In this document: one piece after another, positions 1-9,587 of the stretch | Layout of the letters: each line of letters starts with the position of its first letter | How positions within the stretch are numbered: the stretch's first letter is position 1 | DNA from: Ruegeria sp. A3M17 | GTDB lineage: Bacteria > Pseudomonadota > Alphaproteobacteria > Rhodobacterales > Rhodobacteraceae | DNA length: 64,000 bases | Assembly: GCF_003318255.1 (NCBI RefSeq) | Contig: NZ_QOCF01000014.1 | Location: 372,001-436,000 of the forward strand | Direction of reading: 5' to 3' | The notes under the pieces: model-generated | What the model was told of the DNA's origin: nothing | What the model saw: the letters and a program-made list of their open reading frames with translations, nothing else | Databases searched by the model: none | Position numbers and translations under genes: made by a program

Positions 1-156
1 GGCACGCAGGCGCGTCAGAATGCGCTCACTGTCGACCAGGGCTTTGGGGCAGCCCAAGGAAACCATGCCAATTGTTGGCTGGTTCGAACGTGGCGTCTCG
101 GGCATCCGGGCGGCGGGCGCCAGGTCGGGGCGGAGGTTGGGCGGGTTCGTTGTCAT
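1..156 (-). CDS. rimO: Ribosomal protein S12 methylthiotransferase RimO, N-terminal part
   Basis: Only the first 52 codons are in the window; the gene continues past the left edge. RimO is a radical-SAM enzyme that adds a methylthio group to an aspartate of ribosomal protein S12. Reverse-strand translation from the ATG at 156 gives a short basic and proline-rich leader. From about residue 29 it reads [16 protein letters not shown], the opening of the UPF0004 (MTTase N-terminal) domain with its first Fe-S cysteine in the GCPK motif. No clear Shine-Dalgarno sequence precedes the start, so an internal ATG at residue 18 is possible. The gene diverges from the AsmA-like gene across about 95 bp. 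Confidence 0.88.
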   Translation of the reverse strand, partial: MTTNPPNLRPDLAPAARMPETPRSNQPTIGMVSLGCPKALVDSERILTRLRA

Positions 157-250
157 TGCGCGGCATATAGTGGGGAACGCTTCCCCTTGCAAATGCGGCG
201 CAGGCTTTGGATGATCTTTTTTAACGCATGAAAAAGGCGGAGAGCAGAAT

Positions 251-2200
251 ATGAAGTGGCTGTTGCGCATAGTTTTCCTGTTGGTGGCGGTTTTTGGCTT
301 GGTCATTGGGGCCTTGCTGCTGATGCCCGGCGACAAGCTGGCCACCATATTGGCCGAGCAGGTCCGCACCCAAACCGGGCGCGACCTGAAACTTACGGGT
401 GATGTGAACCTGTCTTTCTGGCCCGTGCTGGGGCTGGAAACCGGTCCGGTGACTTTTGGGAATGCACAATGGGCCGGTCCTGAACCAATGCTAAGCGCCG
501 AAAGTCTGGCCGTGGGGGTTGATGCTGCCGCGCTGATCTCCGGGGACCTGCGCATCAAACGGGTGATCGCCGATTATCCGGTTCTGCGGTTGGAACTTTC
601 GGATGGGCGTGGGAATTGGGAACTTTCGGCACCCTCAAGCACTGCCTCGGCAGGCGCCGCAAGTGGCGCGGCACCGCAAGGGCAGCAGGGCGAGGTGACG
701 CTGGATCATCTGAAGCTGACGAACGCGCGCTTGGTCTATATCGAGAATGGCGCAACTAAATTCGATTTTACTAATGTTGATCTGGCGGCTAGTTGGCCGG
801 ACGTTTCAGCGCCTCTGCAGGTACAGGCTCAGATGGCGGTGCCCGGGGGTGCGGTCGATGTCGACCTCAAGATTCAAGATCTGCCAGCTTACGCATCCGG
901 CGCGGTAACGCCGTTGGATTTGACCATGACCGCGCCCGGGGGAGAGTTCGGTTTTGTAGGGCGGGTCAATCTGGCTGGTGAAATGGACGGCAGGTTGCTG
1001 GCCAAAACGACGAACACGGAACGTATGCTGGCTGCTTTTGGACAGGCCGGTGTTGGGGTGCCATTGGGACTGGGCCGCGAGGCCGATGTGGCCGGGCAAA
1101 TGACCTATACCAGTGATGGTCGGATTTCGCTGCGCAACTTGGTGGCATTGCTGGATAACAACCGCCTGACTGGCGAGGCAGATATTGTTATCTCGGACCC
1201 GCCGCAGATTACCGCGCGGCTGGAAGGCGATGACCTAGATCTCACTCAATTCAACGGCGCGACTGGTGGCACAGACGGACGGTCGGCACCATCGCCCGAC
1301 CAAGGGTGGTCGACTACCCCGATTGATGCGTCTGCGCTGGCCTTGGCGAATGGTAAAATCCGCCTCAAGGCCAATTCCATTGCCGTACCGGGGCTGACGC
1401 TGGGACCAAGCGAACTGACGCTTAACCTTGATCGATCCAGGGCGGTTCTGCAGATGAACCCCGCCACATTGTTTTCAGGACGTCTGAACGGGCAGGTGGT
1501 TGCCAACAACCGGAACGGTTTGTCGGTCGGCGGTAATCTGTCCGCGGATGGCATGGACGTACAGCAAGCTCTGTCCGCTCTTGGCGGGATCGAGCGGTTG
1601 TCCGGCACCGGATCAGGGTCGTTTGAGTTTCTGGGAATTGGGCAGACCGAGGATCAGATCATGCGTTCACTTAGCGGCAAGGGGCGTGTGGACGTGGGCA
1701 AGGGCGTGATCTCGGGGTTTGATCTGGACCGCCTGATGGGCCGCAGCGGGGGCGAGGGCGGCACAACCGTTTTCAACAGCCTGTCCGCCAGCTTCACCAT
1801 GGATCAAGGTGTGTTGTGGAACAACGACCTGTTGATGTCGCTGGATAACTTTCGGGCCGACGGTTCCGGTCGGGTCGGAATCGGCAACCGCGATATCGAC
1901 TATCTTTTCACGCCTGTTGCGCTGCGCGCGAATTCGGGCAACGGCACTGCAGTGCCAGTGAAAATCGTCGGGCCATGGAGCAACCCGTCGATTAAGCCGG
2001 ATCTGACCAAAGTCATCGAAGCTGTCGCCGAAGGAAAGGCCAAAGAGCTTGAAGATGAGGCCAAGCAGAAAGTCTTGGACAAGGTCGGGGACGAGCTGAA
2101 TACGACGATCACGGACAGTGATCAGATCGAAGACGCGATCAAGAACAAACTGGAAGACGAAGTTAACAAGGGGCTGCTGAAGCTGTTTGGCGGTAACTAA
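251..2200 (+). CDS. AsmA family protein
   Basis: A 649-residue envelope protein of the AsmA family. These proteins are anchored in the inner membrane, face the periplasm, and are linked to outer-membrane assembly and lipid transport. The first 25 residues are a hydrophobic signal anchor ([20 protein letters not shown]). The N-terminal AsmA domain follows, and the C-terminal AsmA_2 region around residues 430-600 contains [21 protein letters not shown]. The last 60 residues are rich in Lys, Glu and Asp and probably form a helix. A purine-rich ribosome site (AGGCGGAGAG) lies just upstream of the ATG. The gene converges on the phosphomannomutase gene across a strong hairpin. Its exact substrate is unknown. 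Confidence 0.88.
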   Translation: MKWLLRIVFLLVAVFGLVIGALLLMPGDKLATILAEQVRTQTGRDLKLTGDVNLSFWPVLGLETGPVTFGNAQWAGPEPMLSAESLAVGVDAAALISGDLRIKRVIADYPVLRLELSDGRGNWELSAPSSTASAGAASGAAPQGQQGEVTLDHLKLTNARLVYIENGATKFDFTNVDLAASWPDVSAPLQVQAQMAVPGGAVDVDLKIQDLPAYASGAVTPLDLTMTAPGGEFGFVGRVNLAGEMDGRLLAKTTNTERMLAAFGQAGVGVPLGLGREADVAGQMTYTSDGRISLRNLVALLDNNRLTGEADIVISDPPQITARLEGDDLDLTQFNGATGGTDGRSAPSPDQGWSTTPIDASALALANGKIRLKANSIAVPGLTLGPSELTLNLDRSRAVLQMNPATLFSGRLNGQVVANNRNGLSVGGNLSADGMDVQQALSALGGIERLSGTGSGSFEFLGIGQTEDQIMRSLSGKGRVDVGKGVISGFDLDRLMGRSGGEGGTTVFNSLSASFTMDQGVLWNNDLLMSLDNFRADGSGRVGIGNRDIDYLFTPVALRANSGNGTAVPVKIVGPWSNPSIKPDLTKVIEAVAEGKAKELEDEAKQKVLDKVGDELNTTITDSDQIEDAIKNKLEDEVNKGLLKLFGGN

Positions 2201-2219
2201 TCAGCGCCAATACGCAAAG

Positions 2220-2246
2220 GTTTCGGGGCAGAAGGCGCCCCGAAAC
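2220..2246. terminator. Convergent hairpin between the AsmA and phosphomannomutase genes
   Basis: Perfect 10-bp inverted repeat GTTTCGGGGC / GCCCCGAAAC with a 7-nt loop, between two convergent stop codons. Neither strand has a long T-run after it. It probably ends or protects both transcripts, but classical intrinsic termination is not assured. Confidence 0.6.
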
Positions 2247-2256
2247 GCAGTAGCGC

Positions 2257-3753
2257 TTAGATGGTCTGATCGTAGTCGCCCACACCAGGTTCCGTGCGAA
2301 TGACCGCGTCGATATCGGCAAAGATTGCGCGCATTTCGTCCTCGCTCTGGCTGCTTTCGCAGACCACGACAAGGTTCGGAGTGTTTGAGGATGCGCGAAC
2401 CAGACCCCAACTGCCATTGTCCAGAATGACACGAGCGCCATTGACAGTGACGACCTCTTTGATCGCGCGACCGGCAAAGGTGTCTCCGGCATCTGCCTTG
2501 GCGACCAGCTTGTCGACTAACCGCTGAAGAATGTCATACTTCTCGGTATCGGCAGCATAGGGCGACATGGTCGGCGTCGACCAAGTTTTGGGCAGCGCCT
2601 TGCGCAGGTCCGACATGCTTTGGTCAGGATTGCGATCCATCAGCTTGCAGATTTCGACGGCAACCCGCATCCCGCAGTCGTAGCCGCGCCCGATCGGTTC
2701 AGCCAGAAAGTAGTGACCAGACTTCTCAAAGCCGGCCAGCGCGTTGATCTCTTTGACCCGACGCTTCATGTGGCTGTGGCCGGTTTTCCAATAATCCGCT
2801 TTGACACCAAGGGCCTGCAGTTCGGGGTCGCTGGCAAACAGACCAGTGGATTTCACATCTGCCACAAAGGTCGAGTTCGGATACAATTTGGCCAGATCAC
2901 GGGCCATGATCACGCCGACCTTATCGGCGAAGATCTCTTCCCCCTCATCATCCACAACACCGCAACGATCGCCGTCGCCGTCAAAACCCAGAGCCAGATC
3001 GGCACCGCTGGCTTTCACAGAGGCGGACATGTCGTGCAACATCTCCATAGCCTCGGGGTTGGGGTTATAGTGGGGGAAAGTATAGTCCAATTGGGTGTGG
3101 CTGGGCACCATTTCGACGCCAATGCGCTCGAAAATCTCAGGCGCAAAGGCCGAAGCCGTTCCGTTTCCAGTTGCGCATACGACTTTCAGGGGACGGGACA
3201 TTTTGAAATCACCGACCAGATCGTCAATGTATGCCTCTTTCACGCCCTCGACGAATTCATAGGACCCACCGTCGTGGGTGGCGCCTTCGCCGTTCAGGAC
3301 AATGTCACGTAACTCCGACATCTCATCGGGGCCGTGAGTCAGCGGGCGTTCAAAGCCCATCTTCACTCCGGTCCAACCGTTCGGGTTGTGGCTGGCTGTG
3401 ACCATGGCTACGGCAGGCACATCCAGATGGAACTGTGCAAAATAGGCCATCGGGCTAAGCGCGGGGCCAATGTCCTTGACCTGAATGCCGGCCTGCATCA
3501 GGCCCAGGATCAGCGCGTTTTTGATCGCCAACGAATAGTCACGATAGTCATTTCCCACCGCGATCACCGGATCGATCCCACGTTTGCGCATCTGTGTGCC
3601 CAGACCCAAGCCAAGCGCGGTCATGCCGGGCAGATTGATCTCTTCGGGGTATTTCCAGCGTGCGTCATATTCGCGAAAGCCGGTCGGCTTGATCATCGGA
3701 TCGCGTAGAAAACTCCAGGTGTTCGGGGTCACCTCTGGGATGGGTTTGGTCAT
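2257..3753 (-). CDS. Phosphomannomutase/phosphoglucomutase
   Basis: A 498-residue member of the alpha-D-phosphohexomutase family. It interconverts hexose 6-phosphate and 1-phosphate, supplying mannose-1-P or glucose-1-P for nucleotide sugars. All four family loops are visible: the phosphoserine loop TASHNPNGWTG near residue 120, the metal loop DGDGDRCG near 260, the sugar loop FEKSGHYF near 350, and the phosphate loop RASSNTPNL near 460. It is the last gene of the leftward kpsT-kpsE-kdsA group, which suggests capsule or LPS sugar supply. A TTG at 3771 that overlaps the kdsA stop would add six residues; I chose the ATG at 3753 because the TTG lies within the kdsA end. ManB/AlgC-type specificity cannot be told from sequence. 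Confidence 0.9.
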   Translation of the reverse strand: MTKPIPEVTPNTWSFLRDPMIKPTGFREYDARWKYPEEINLPGMTALGLGLGTQMRKRGIDPVIAVGNDYRDYSLAIKNALILGLMQAGIQVKDIGPALSPMAYFAQFHLDVPAVAMVTASHNPNGWTGVKMGFERPLTHGPDEMSELRDIVLNGEGATHDGGSYEFVEGVKEAYIDDLVGDFKMSRPLKVVCATGNGTASAFAPEIFERIGVEMVPSHTQLDYTFPHYNPNPEAMEMLHDMSASVKASGADLALGFDGDGDRCGVVDDEGEEIFADKVGVIMARDLAKLYPNSTFVADVKSTGLFASDPELQALGVKADYWKTGHSHMKRRVKEINALAGFEKSGHYFLAEPIGRGYDCGMRVAVEICKLMDRNPDQSMSDLRKALPKTWSTPTMSPYAADTEKYDILQRLVDKLVAKADAGDTFAGRAIKEVVTVNGARVILDNGSWGLVRASSNTPNLVVVCESSQSEDEMRAIFADIDAVIRTEPGVGDYDQTI

Positions 3754-3767
3754 GCTATTGCTCTTAC

Positions 3768-4601
3768 TCAAATCTGTATAGGATTGGCTTTGGCCAATGC
3801 ATCAAAGCGCATCAAAGTGTCAATCAATTGAGGCATTTGGTCCAGATAGATCATGTTGGGTCCGTCTGACGGAGACTTGTCCGGGTCTTCGTGTGTTTCA
3901 ATAAACACAGCACCCACGCCGATGGCGGCAGCTGCGCGCGCCATCACCGGAGCAAATTCACGCTGACCGCCGGTCGAACCTCCAAGCCCTGCAGGCTGCT
4001 GAACGGAGTGGGTTGCGTCCATCACAACCGGATAGCCCGTCGCCGCCATCTGCGGGAGCGAGCGCATATCTGTCACCAAGGTGTTGTACCCAAACGAGGT
4101 GCCACGTTCTGTCAGCAGAATATTCGAGTTACCAACACTCTCGATCTTGGCGACAATATTCGCCATATCCCATGGCGCCAGAAATTGCCCTTTTTTGACA
4201 TTGATCGCTGCGCCTGTTTGGGCTGCAGCCAACACCAAGTCGGTTTGACGGCACAATAACGCGGGAATCTGCAAAACATCACAAACATTGGCCGCATCTG
4301 CGCATTGCTCTGGCGTATGTACGTCAGTCAGGACAGGCACCCCAATTTGTTTTTTTACACCATCCAGAATGTCCAGTCCTTTGGCAATTCCGGGTCCACG
4401 GACACCTGATATTGAGGTGCGGTTCGCCTTGTCATACGAGGCCTTAAAAACGTACTGCGCACCGGCGGCATCACAGGCTTCTTTCATTTTGCCCGCGATC
4501 ATCTGCGCATGATCCGCGCTTTCAAGCTGGCAGGGGCCAGCAATGATCGTCAGAGGCAGATCATTGCCGACCGTGAGATCGGAGATTTTTACATGTTTCA
4601 T
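3768..4601 (-). CDS. kdsA: 3-deoxy-8-phosphooctulonate synthase (KDO-8-P synthase)
   Basis: A 277-residue cytoplasmic enzyme that condenses phosphoenolpyruvate with arabinose-5-phosphate to make KDO-8-phosphate, the precursor of Kdo in LPS and in group 2 capsule linkers. The family opening IAGPCQLES is at about residues 20-28. The KASYDKANRTS loop, the FLAPWDMANIV stretch and DATHSVQQP follow in the expected order, and length is normal. The stop of kpsE lies 5 bp upstream and the gene ends beside the mutase. Being inside a kps operon suggests a copy serving capsule synthesis, but it could equally be the only kdsA in the genome. Confidence 0.95.
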   Translation of the reverse strand: MKHVKISDLTVGNDLPLTIIAGPCQLESADHAQMIAGKMKEACDAAGAQYVFKASYDKANRTSISGVRGPGIAKGLDILDGVKKQIGVPVLTDVHTPEQCADAANVCDVLQIPALLCRQTDLVLAAAQTGAAINVKKGQFLAPWDMANIVAKIESVGNSNILLTERGTSFGYNTLVTDMRSLPQMAATGYPVVMDATHSVQQPAGLGGSTGGQREFAPVMARAAAAIGVGAVFIETHEDPDKSPSDGPNMIYLDQMPQLIDTLMRFDALAKANPIQI

Positions 4602-4606
4602 GTGTC

Positions 4607-6181
4607 TTACGAGGATACCTGTTCACGAAGGACCGACGCGGTAAGCGAGATCAACAGGTAGATACCAGCAAACAACAGAAAAGCCAAAATCGTATTTTCG
4701 AACTTGCGCGGATAGGTGGGTTCCTGACTTGGCACCGGCCTCACGGACACTGTCAGATAGCGCACTTTGCGATTTGCTTCTGTCCGTGTGGTTTCCATTT
4801 GCTGCATGGCTGTCTGCAACATCATGTCCCTTGCAACAAGATCGGCCTGTGCCATCTGAATTCGTAAACTGAGCCGGGCAAGCGAGTTTTCGCCTGCAGA
4901 TACATCCAGCATTTCCGCGCTGAGTTCTTCCAACACAGCCTCAAGCCGCGCTATGTCTGCGCGGGCACCATCCACCTTGGCTTGGTTCGGACGACGGTTG
5001 TCCAGCAATGCGGCCAACTGCAGCTCTTTTTCCTGAATCTGCGTTTCCAGGGCGTCGATGCGGCCACGCAAGCTGGCGATGACGTTTTGCGGGTCCAGCA
5101 GCGCGCCTTGAATCTGAAGTTCGATCAGATCTTCCTGCGCATTCCTGCGCTCCTTCTGAGCCATTTCAAAACCATCCAACGCGTCGCGCATCTGGTCTTC
5201 GCGCTTGAGTTCTGAAAGCCCGTTCAATTTTTTTTCAGCGTAGGACAGTAGACGATCGGAAATGGCCACTGAAATTTCGGGATCAGGTGCCGCAACTTCC
5301 ATCCGGATGATGCCGTCGCTCGGGTCGTATCCGATCGTAATCATGCGTCGGAAAAGCTTGTAGGCCTCTTCCAGCGTGGCGTCCGGCGAAAGCCGTTGAA
5401 TGGGGTCGATCCAGTCTTGCTTGAAAATATCTGCATAGCCCATGTCGCGCTCAAGCCTCAGCAGCGCGTCCTTGGACTCCAAAAATTCCTGGGTGGCGAC
5501 AGAATCCTGTGCGGTGGCGAATTGTGTGCCCGCCAAAAGCCCACCGAAAGCTGCGCCGCCCCCGTCTGCCTGCAGGATTGAGAAGGCCGAGTCACTGGCA
5601 TACATGGGCGTTGCCACACGGTAGAAATAGAAACCGACAATAAAGGTCGGCAGAAAGACAAAAACCGCCAGGCGGGCAAACAATGCAAGCAGCTTGCGAC
5701 GGCGACGGCGGGCGATATCTTTCTGTATCTCGCCAATTTCAAACTCGCGCCTCTGCGCGGGGGTCATCTCGGGCCCGGGTAGGGTCCTTCCACCTTCGCT
5801 GACCGTTTGCGGCAAATGAATCGTGACCTTGTCCTTGGCCTGATCCTCGGTCTGCGTCGGTTCATCCGTCATCCCCAACAAATTGGCACGATGAAACGGG
5901 TCGATGCCCTTTTGGCGCAGCAAACGCACTGCATCATAGTCCGAAGTCGCGTCTAGGCCGTTCTTTTGCGCCAGTCTGCGTGCCATCCGCAATTGGCGTC
6001 CGGTCAGCCCCTCACGTTTGATTGCGTCAATCTCGGTATTGGACTCCGAGTCATTGGCCGCAGCGGGTGGCTGCGTCGCCTTGCGAATGCGCGAGATGGC
6101 GTCAGCGCGGTCTTCTTCTGTTCCCGCGTTGCGGCGTTTGCGGTGCCAGTTGTAGATGCTAGCCTTGGGTTTGGTAGTCAT
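4607..6181 (-). CDS. Capsule polysaccharide export inner-membrane protein, KpsE/BexC/CtrB family
   Basis: A 524-residue polysaccharide co-polymerase-type export protein that couples a capsule ABC exporter to the outer-membrane channel. The ATG at 6181 overlaps the end of kpsT by 23 bp. An unusual cytoplasmic N-terminal extension of about 160 residues, charged and possibly carrying a small folded helical part, precedes transmembrane helix 1 (about 164-186). A periplasmic coiled-coil region rich in Leu, Glu and Gln follows (about 280-470). The YPRKFENT motif then leads into a C-terminal helix (about 495-515), the topology of KpsE. The extension is longer than in the E. coli protein. The assignment rests on topology, the C-terminal motif and the kpsT neighbour. 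Confidence 0.85.
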   Translation of the reverse strand: MTTKPKASIYNWHRKRRNAGTEEDRADAISRIRKATQPPAAANDSESNTEIDAIKREGLTGRQLRMARRLAQKNGLDATSDYDAVRLLRQKGIDPFHRANLLGMTDEPTQTEDQAKDKVTIHLPQTVSEGGRTLPGPEMTPAQRREFEIGEIQKDIARRRRRKLLALFARLAVFVFLPTFIVGFYFYRVATPMYASDSAFSILQADGGGAAFGGLLAGTQFATAQDSVATQEFLESKDALLRLERDMGYADIFKQDWIDPIQRLSPDATLEEAYKLFRRMITIGYDPSDGIIRMEVAAPDPEISVAISDRLLSYAEKKLNGLSELKREDQMRDALDGFEMAQKERRNAQEDLIELQIQGALLDPQNVIASLRGRIDALETQIQEKELQLAALLDNRRPNQAKVDGARADIARLEAVLEELSAEMLDVSAGENSLARLSLRIQMAQADLVARDMMLQTAMQQMETTRTEANRKVRYLTVSVRPVPSQEPTYPRKFENTILAFLLFAGIYLLISLTASVLREQVSS

Positions 6182-6818
6182 ATAGCTGCTTAGCCTCTTC
6201 CAAGGTGTCGAACATGTAAAGCTGTCCATCCATCAAAACGGCAGCCTCTTGCGCAAATTTTTCTAGCACGGAGGGGTTGTGTGACACGATCACCAGCGTC
6301 GTCGTCCGCAGTTTTTCCCGAAGGATGTCCCCGGCCTTCCTGTTGAATTCGACATCCGTCGACGCCGGCATCCCTTCGTCAATCAGGTACATGTCGAAAT
6401 CCAGGGCCAACATCAACGCAAACGTAAAGCGCCCCTTCATACCGCTGGAGTAAGTGGCCAGAGGTTGGTCGAAATACTCTCCCAATCCACACAGCCACTT
6501 GCAATAAGATTCGACATAATCGGGGTCCATCCCGTAAATATTGGCGACGTAGCGCGCGTTTTCCAGGGCGGACAAATTGCCCGCGACACCTCCGGTGAAG
6601 CCCATAGGAAAAGACACCCGGCAGGACTTTCGAATCACGCCTTCATCGGGCTTTTCCAGCCCCGCCATCATATTGATCAACGTGGTCTTGCCGGTTCCGT
6701 TAGGTGCAAGAATGCCAATCGAGCGGCCTAGTTCCACGCGGAACGAGACGCTGTCCAGGATCACCTTGCGGCGTGTCCCGGTCCAGAAGGATTTACTGAC
6801 ATTTTCAAACTCAAGCAT
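6159..6818 (-). CDS. Capsule polysaccharide ABC transporter ATP-binding protein, KpsT family
   Basis: A 219-residue ATPase of a type 2 polysaccharide exporter (KpsT/BexA/CtrD). Walker A is APNGTGKTT at residues 38-46, with Ala in place of the usual first Gly. The signature is YSSGMKGR near 122-129 and Walker B is MYLIDE near 145, followed by the switch His in VIVSHNPS. Short length and the missing regulatory domain fit KpsT. It is the first gene of the leftward operon. The membrane partner kpsM is not beside it: upstream lies a divergent glycosylase gene after 230 bp. The ribosome site is weak. Confidence 0.88.
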   Translation of the reverse strand: MLEFENVSKSFWTGTRRKVILDSVSFRVELGRSIGILAPNGTGKTTLINMMAGLEKPDEGVIRKSCRVSFPMGFTGGVAGNLSALENARYVANIYGMDPDYVESYCKWLCGLGEYFDQPLATYSSGMKGRFTFALMLALDFDMYLIDEGMPASTDVEFNRKAGDILREKLRTTTLVIVSHNPSVLEKFAQEAAVLMDGQLYMFDTLEEAKQLYDYQTQG

Positions 6819-7048
6819 TAAGGACCTGCCGCTTGCACCTTGTTAATAGTACCGGATGTGCCGACAATCGGGTTGTTATCCTACGTTTTATATGGGCCAT
6901 ATTATGTCGAGTTTTGGTGGCAATGATCAATGCACCGGCAAGCGTGCTGTTGGTATTGTGACTTTTCCATCAGTTGGACACACGGACTGCGTTGACTATC
7001 TTTCAGGGTGACCGTCAACCAATTTGATGCAGGAAGCCTTGCCATCTG

Positions 7049-7636
7049 ATGAATTCGCTACAGAAAGAAATCTCAGCCTGTCGTATTTGCGCGGAAAGAT
7101 TTGCCACGACACAGACCGCGCATCAGCCGCGCCCAGTGGTCTGGTTTCGGCCCGGGACGCCGATTTTGATTGCCGGTCAGGCCCCTGGCGCACGGGTGCA
7201 TGAATCGGGCCGGCCGTTTACCGATCCGTCCGGAGATCGCTTGCGAGATTGGCTTGGGGTGGATGAAGCCGTGTTCTACGACCGGTCACGGGTTTCAATC
7301 GTGCCAATGGCCTTTTGTTTTCCAGGCTATGATGCGCGCAAGGCGGATTTGCCGCCGCCCCCTGTGTGCGGCAAAACCTGGCACAACAAAGTCATGCAAA
7401 CGCTGGGGGATATACCCCTGACTATTTTGGTGGGTGGGCACGCTCATAAATACCACCTGCATGTGCGCAGCTCGGTGACGGAAACGGTTCGCAACTGGCG
7501 GGACTTCGCGCCGCGTGTCTTTGCCTTGCCTCATCCCTCGTGGCGGAATACGGCATGGATGAAGAAAAACCCGTGGTTTCAGACCGACCTTCTGCCGGTT
7601 CTGCGTGCACGGGTGCAAGAGGTTCTGAATGACTGA
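7049..7636 (+). CDS. Uracil-DNA glycosylase family protein with likely 4Fe-4S cluster
   Basis: A 195-residue member of the uracil-DNA glycosylase superfamily, which removes deaminated bases from DNA. Four cysteines, C11, C14, C90 and C107, are spaced CX2C...CX16C, as in the family 4/5 enzymes that bind a 4Fe-4S cluster. The water-activating motif I region reads GQAPG at 43-47, and ESGRPFTDPSG follows at 52-62. The C-terminal substrate loop appears as LPHPSWRN. The gene overlaps the SseB-like gene by 8 bp, so the two are co-translated. Substrate range (uracil, hypoxanthine or other) is not predictable. Confidence 0.85.
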   Translation: MNSLQKEISACRICAERFATTQTAHQPRPVVWFRPGTPILIAGQAPGARVHESGRPFTDPSGDRLRDWLGVDEAVFYDRSRVSIVPMAFCFPGYDARKADLPPPPVCGKTWHNKVMQTLGDIPLTILVGGHAHKYHLHVRSSVTETVRNWRDFAPRVFALPHPSWRNTAWMKKNPWFQTDLLPVLRARVQEVLND

Positions 7637-8417
7637 AACCACGGCCCTGGACATTGCCTACGTCGCAATGACTGCCGCCCCAAACGATGATGCAGCGCGA
7701 TTGCGGTTCTTCGAACGGCTTGCCGACAGCGAGCTGTTTCTGATGCTGACAGAAGAGGCGAAGGGCGAAAACATCTCACCCGAGTTGTTCGACGTCGCCG
7801 ATGGGCGCTTTGTGCTGGCCTTTGACCGAGAGGACCGGTTGGCGCGGTTTGCCGAACGTCCTGTTCCTTATGTGGCGTTGTCGGGCCGGGTGTTGTCCTC
7901 CACGCTGGCGGGGCAGGGGATTGGGCTGGGTCTCAACCTCGAAGTTGCGCCGTCTTCTATGCTGATCCCGTCCGAGGCGCTGGGATGGCTGGCGGAAACC
8001 TTGCAGCATGGGCCAGAGGAGGTTCAGCAACGGTTGGCAGAGTTCTTGCCACCTGCGGGTCTGCCCGACGAATTGTTGACCGCGCTGGACGCGAAACTGG
8101 CTACCGCAGTTGGGCTGGCCGAAGCTGCATATCTGGTCGGAACGAAGTCCGATGGCGGCGGTTCCGGTCACCTGCTTGGGTTCATTGGTGCGGTCGAAGG
8201 GGCTAAGCCGGCACTGGCCAAGGCCGCGTCCGAGGCGTTGACGTTTTCCGGGATTGAAGCGGGGGCAATGGATGTCGGGTTCTTCGGTGCACACGATCAG
8301 GCTGCTGCCTCATTGGCGCGGGTCGGTTTGCGGTTCGACCTGCCACAGCCAGAGGCGCGCGTTGTCACGCAGACGATACCCGGTAGCAACCCGGATAAAC
8401 CGCCAATTCTGAAGTAG
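7629..8417 (+). CDS. SseB family protein
   Basis: A 262-residue cytoplasmic protein of the SseB family, whose role in alphaproteobacteria is unknown. The N-terminal SseB domain covers about residues 10-120, with the hallmark pattern of small hydrophobic strands around FVLAFDREDRLARFAE and YVALSGRVL. A C-terminal SseB_C-like region follows. The start ATG sits inside the end of the preceding glycosylase gene with an AAGAGG ribosome site 6 nt upstream, so translation is coupled. A strong bidirectional terminator follows the stop codon. Confidence 0.82.
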   Translation: MTETTALDIAYVAMTAAPNDDAARLRFFERLADSELFLMLTEEAKGENISPELFDVADGRFVLAFDREDRLARFAERPVPYVALSGRVLSSTLAGQGIGLGLNLEVAPSSMLIPSEALGWLAETLQHGPEEVQQRLAEFLPPAGLPDELLTALDAKLATAVGLAEAAYLVGTKSDGGGSGHLLGFIGAVEGAKPALAKAASEALTFSGIEAGAMDVGFFGAHDQAAASLARVGLRFDLPQPEARVVTQTIPGSNPDKPPILK

Positions 8418-8419
8418 GA

Positions 8420-8454
8420 AAAAGCCCCCCAAACGAATGATCTGCGGGGCTTTT
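8420..8454. terminator. Bidirectional intrinsic terminator
   Basis: Perfect stem AAAAGCCCC / GGGGCTTTT between the convergent SseB-like and GST genes. A-rich and T-rich flanks serve both strands. Confidence 0.85.
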
Positions 8455-8458
8455 GTGA

Positions 8459-9337
8459 TTATTCCGCAGCTGCTTCCAGTTTGTCCTGTGTGCGGGTTTC
8501 GAAATCGCTGGCCTCGTGGCGTTCGTGCAGCTGGGTATGAGGCTCACCGAACGGGCGGTTGACCATGCGGCCCCGCTGAACGGCAGGGCGTGCGTCGATG
8601 GCCTTGGCCCACCGCATGACGTTCTTGTAGGATTCCACGTCCAGGAATTCCGCGGCGCTGTAAAGGCGGCCCAGAACCAGCTGGCCATACCAGGGCCAAA
8701 TCGCCATGTCCGCGATGGTGTAGTCCTCGCCCGCGATATACGTCTTGTCGGCCAGTTCACGATCCAAAACGTCCAGCTGGCGCTTGGTCTCCATCGTAAA
8801 GCGGTCAATTGGGTATTCGAACTTTTCCGGCGCATAGGCGTAGAAATGGCCAAATCCACCGCCCAGATAGGGCGCGCTGCCCATCTGCCAGAAGACCCAG
8901 TTCATGACTTCCGCACGCTCCGGTCCGGACGCGGGCAAAAACGCGCCAAACTTTTCGGCCAGATGAAACAGGATCGAAGCGCTTTCGAACACGCGTGTCG
9001 GCTTGTCGCCCGAGCGATCCCAAAGAGCGGGGATTTTCGAGTTTGGGTTGGCCCCGACAAAGCCCGAGCTGAACTGATCGCCGTCGCCGATATTGACCAG
9101 CCATGCGTTGTATTCGGCACCTTCGTGACCCAGCGCCAGCAGTTCCTCCAGCATCACGGTCACTTTCACGCCGTTCGGCGTGGCCAGCGAATAGAGCTGC
9201 AGCGGGTGCCGTCCAATCGGCAGATCCTTGTCGTGGGTGGCGCCAGCGATTGGGCGATTGATGTTGGCAAATTGACCGCCATTCTGGCTGTCCCATGTCC
9301 AGACCTTTGGGGGCGTATAGGTCGGTTGCTCGCTCAT
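8459..9337 (-). CDS. yghU: Glutathione S-transferase, YghU type
   Basis: A 292-residue Nu-class glutathione S-transferase / disulfide-bond oxidoreductase. The N-terminal extension YTPPKVWTWDSQNGGQFANI and the following NRPIAGATHDKDLPIG are typical of YghU. The thioredoxin-like domain begins near HPLQLYSLATPNGVKVTVML, which holds the conserved Thr/Asn glutathione-binding region. The all-helical C-terminal domain starts near residue 140 (MNWVFWQMGSAPYLGGGFGHF). Members of the class reduce disulfides and organic hydroperoxides with two glutathione molecules. The gene stands alone, facing the terminator at 8420. Confidence 0.92.
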   Translation of the reverse strand: MSEQPTYTPPKVWTWDSQNGGQFANINRPIAGATHDKDLPIGRHPLQLYSLATPNGVKVTVMLEELLALGHEGAEYNAWLVNIGDGDQFSSGFVGANPNSKIPALWDRSGDKPTRVFESASILFHLAEKFGAFLPASGPERAEVMNWVFWQMGSAPYLGGGFGHFYAYAPEKFEYPIDRFTMETKRQLDVLDRELADKTYIAGEDYTIADMAIWPWYGQLVLGRLYSAAEFLDVESYKNVMRWAKAIDARPAVQRGRMVNRPFGEPHTQLHERHEASDFETRTQDKLEAAAE

Positions 9338-9587
9338 TTCTTGCCTTTCTTTGCAAAGTGCAGGTGAATTGTCCGTCCATCACAACAGCTAATGTTGCAA
9401 AGCACCGAGTCCAACCCCCCAGAGCGCAGCGTTTTTGTAACAATCCTTACCCGACATCTCACGAATTCTCATTCAACGTCACAGCGACGCGAGGGGGACT
9501 TCGCAACGGATCTGAATCGCCTATTGTATGTTAAGACCCGCAAGTTCGGGCAGATCAACAACCCCGAGGACAAAAGGACTTACCACC

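Noticed and set aside
20..214. 64-residue plus-strand frame at the left edge
   Set aside because: It is antisense to the start of rimO, whose protein sequence is clearly recognisable on the other strand.
6890..6902. ATATGG-G-CCATAT dyad in the kpsT-glycosylase gap
   Set aside because: AT-rich short dyads occur by chance in promoter gaps, and nothing connects it to a regulator.
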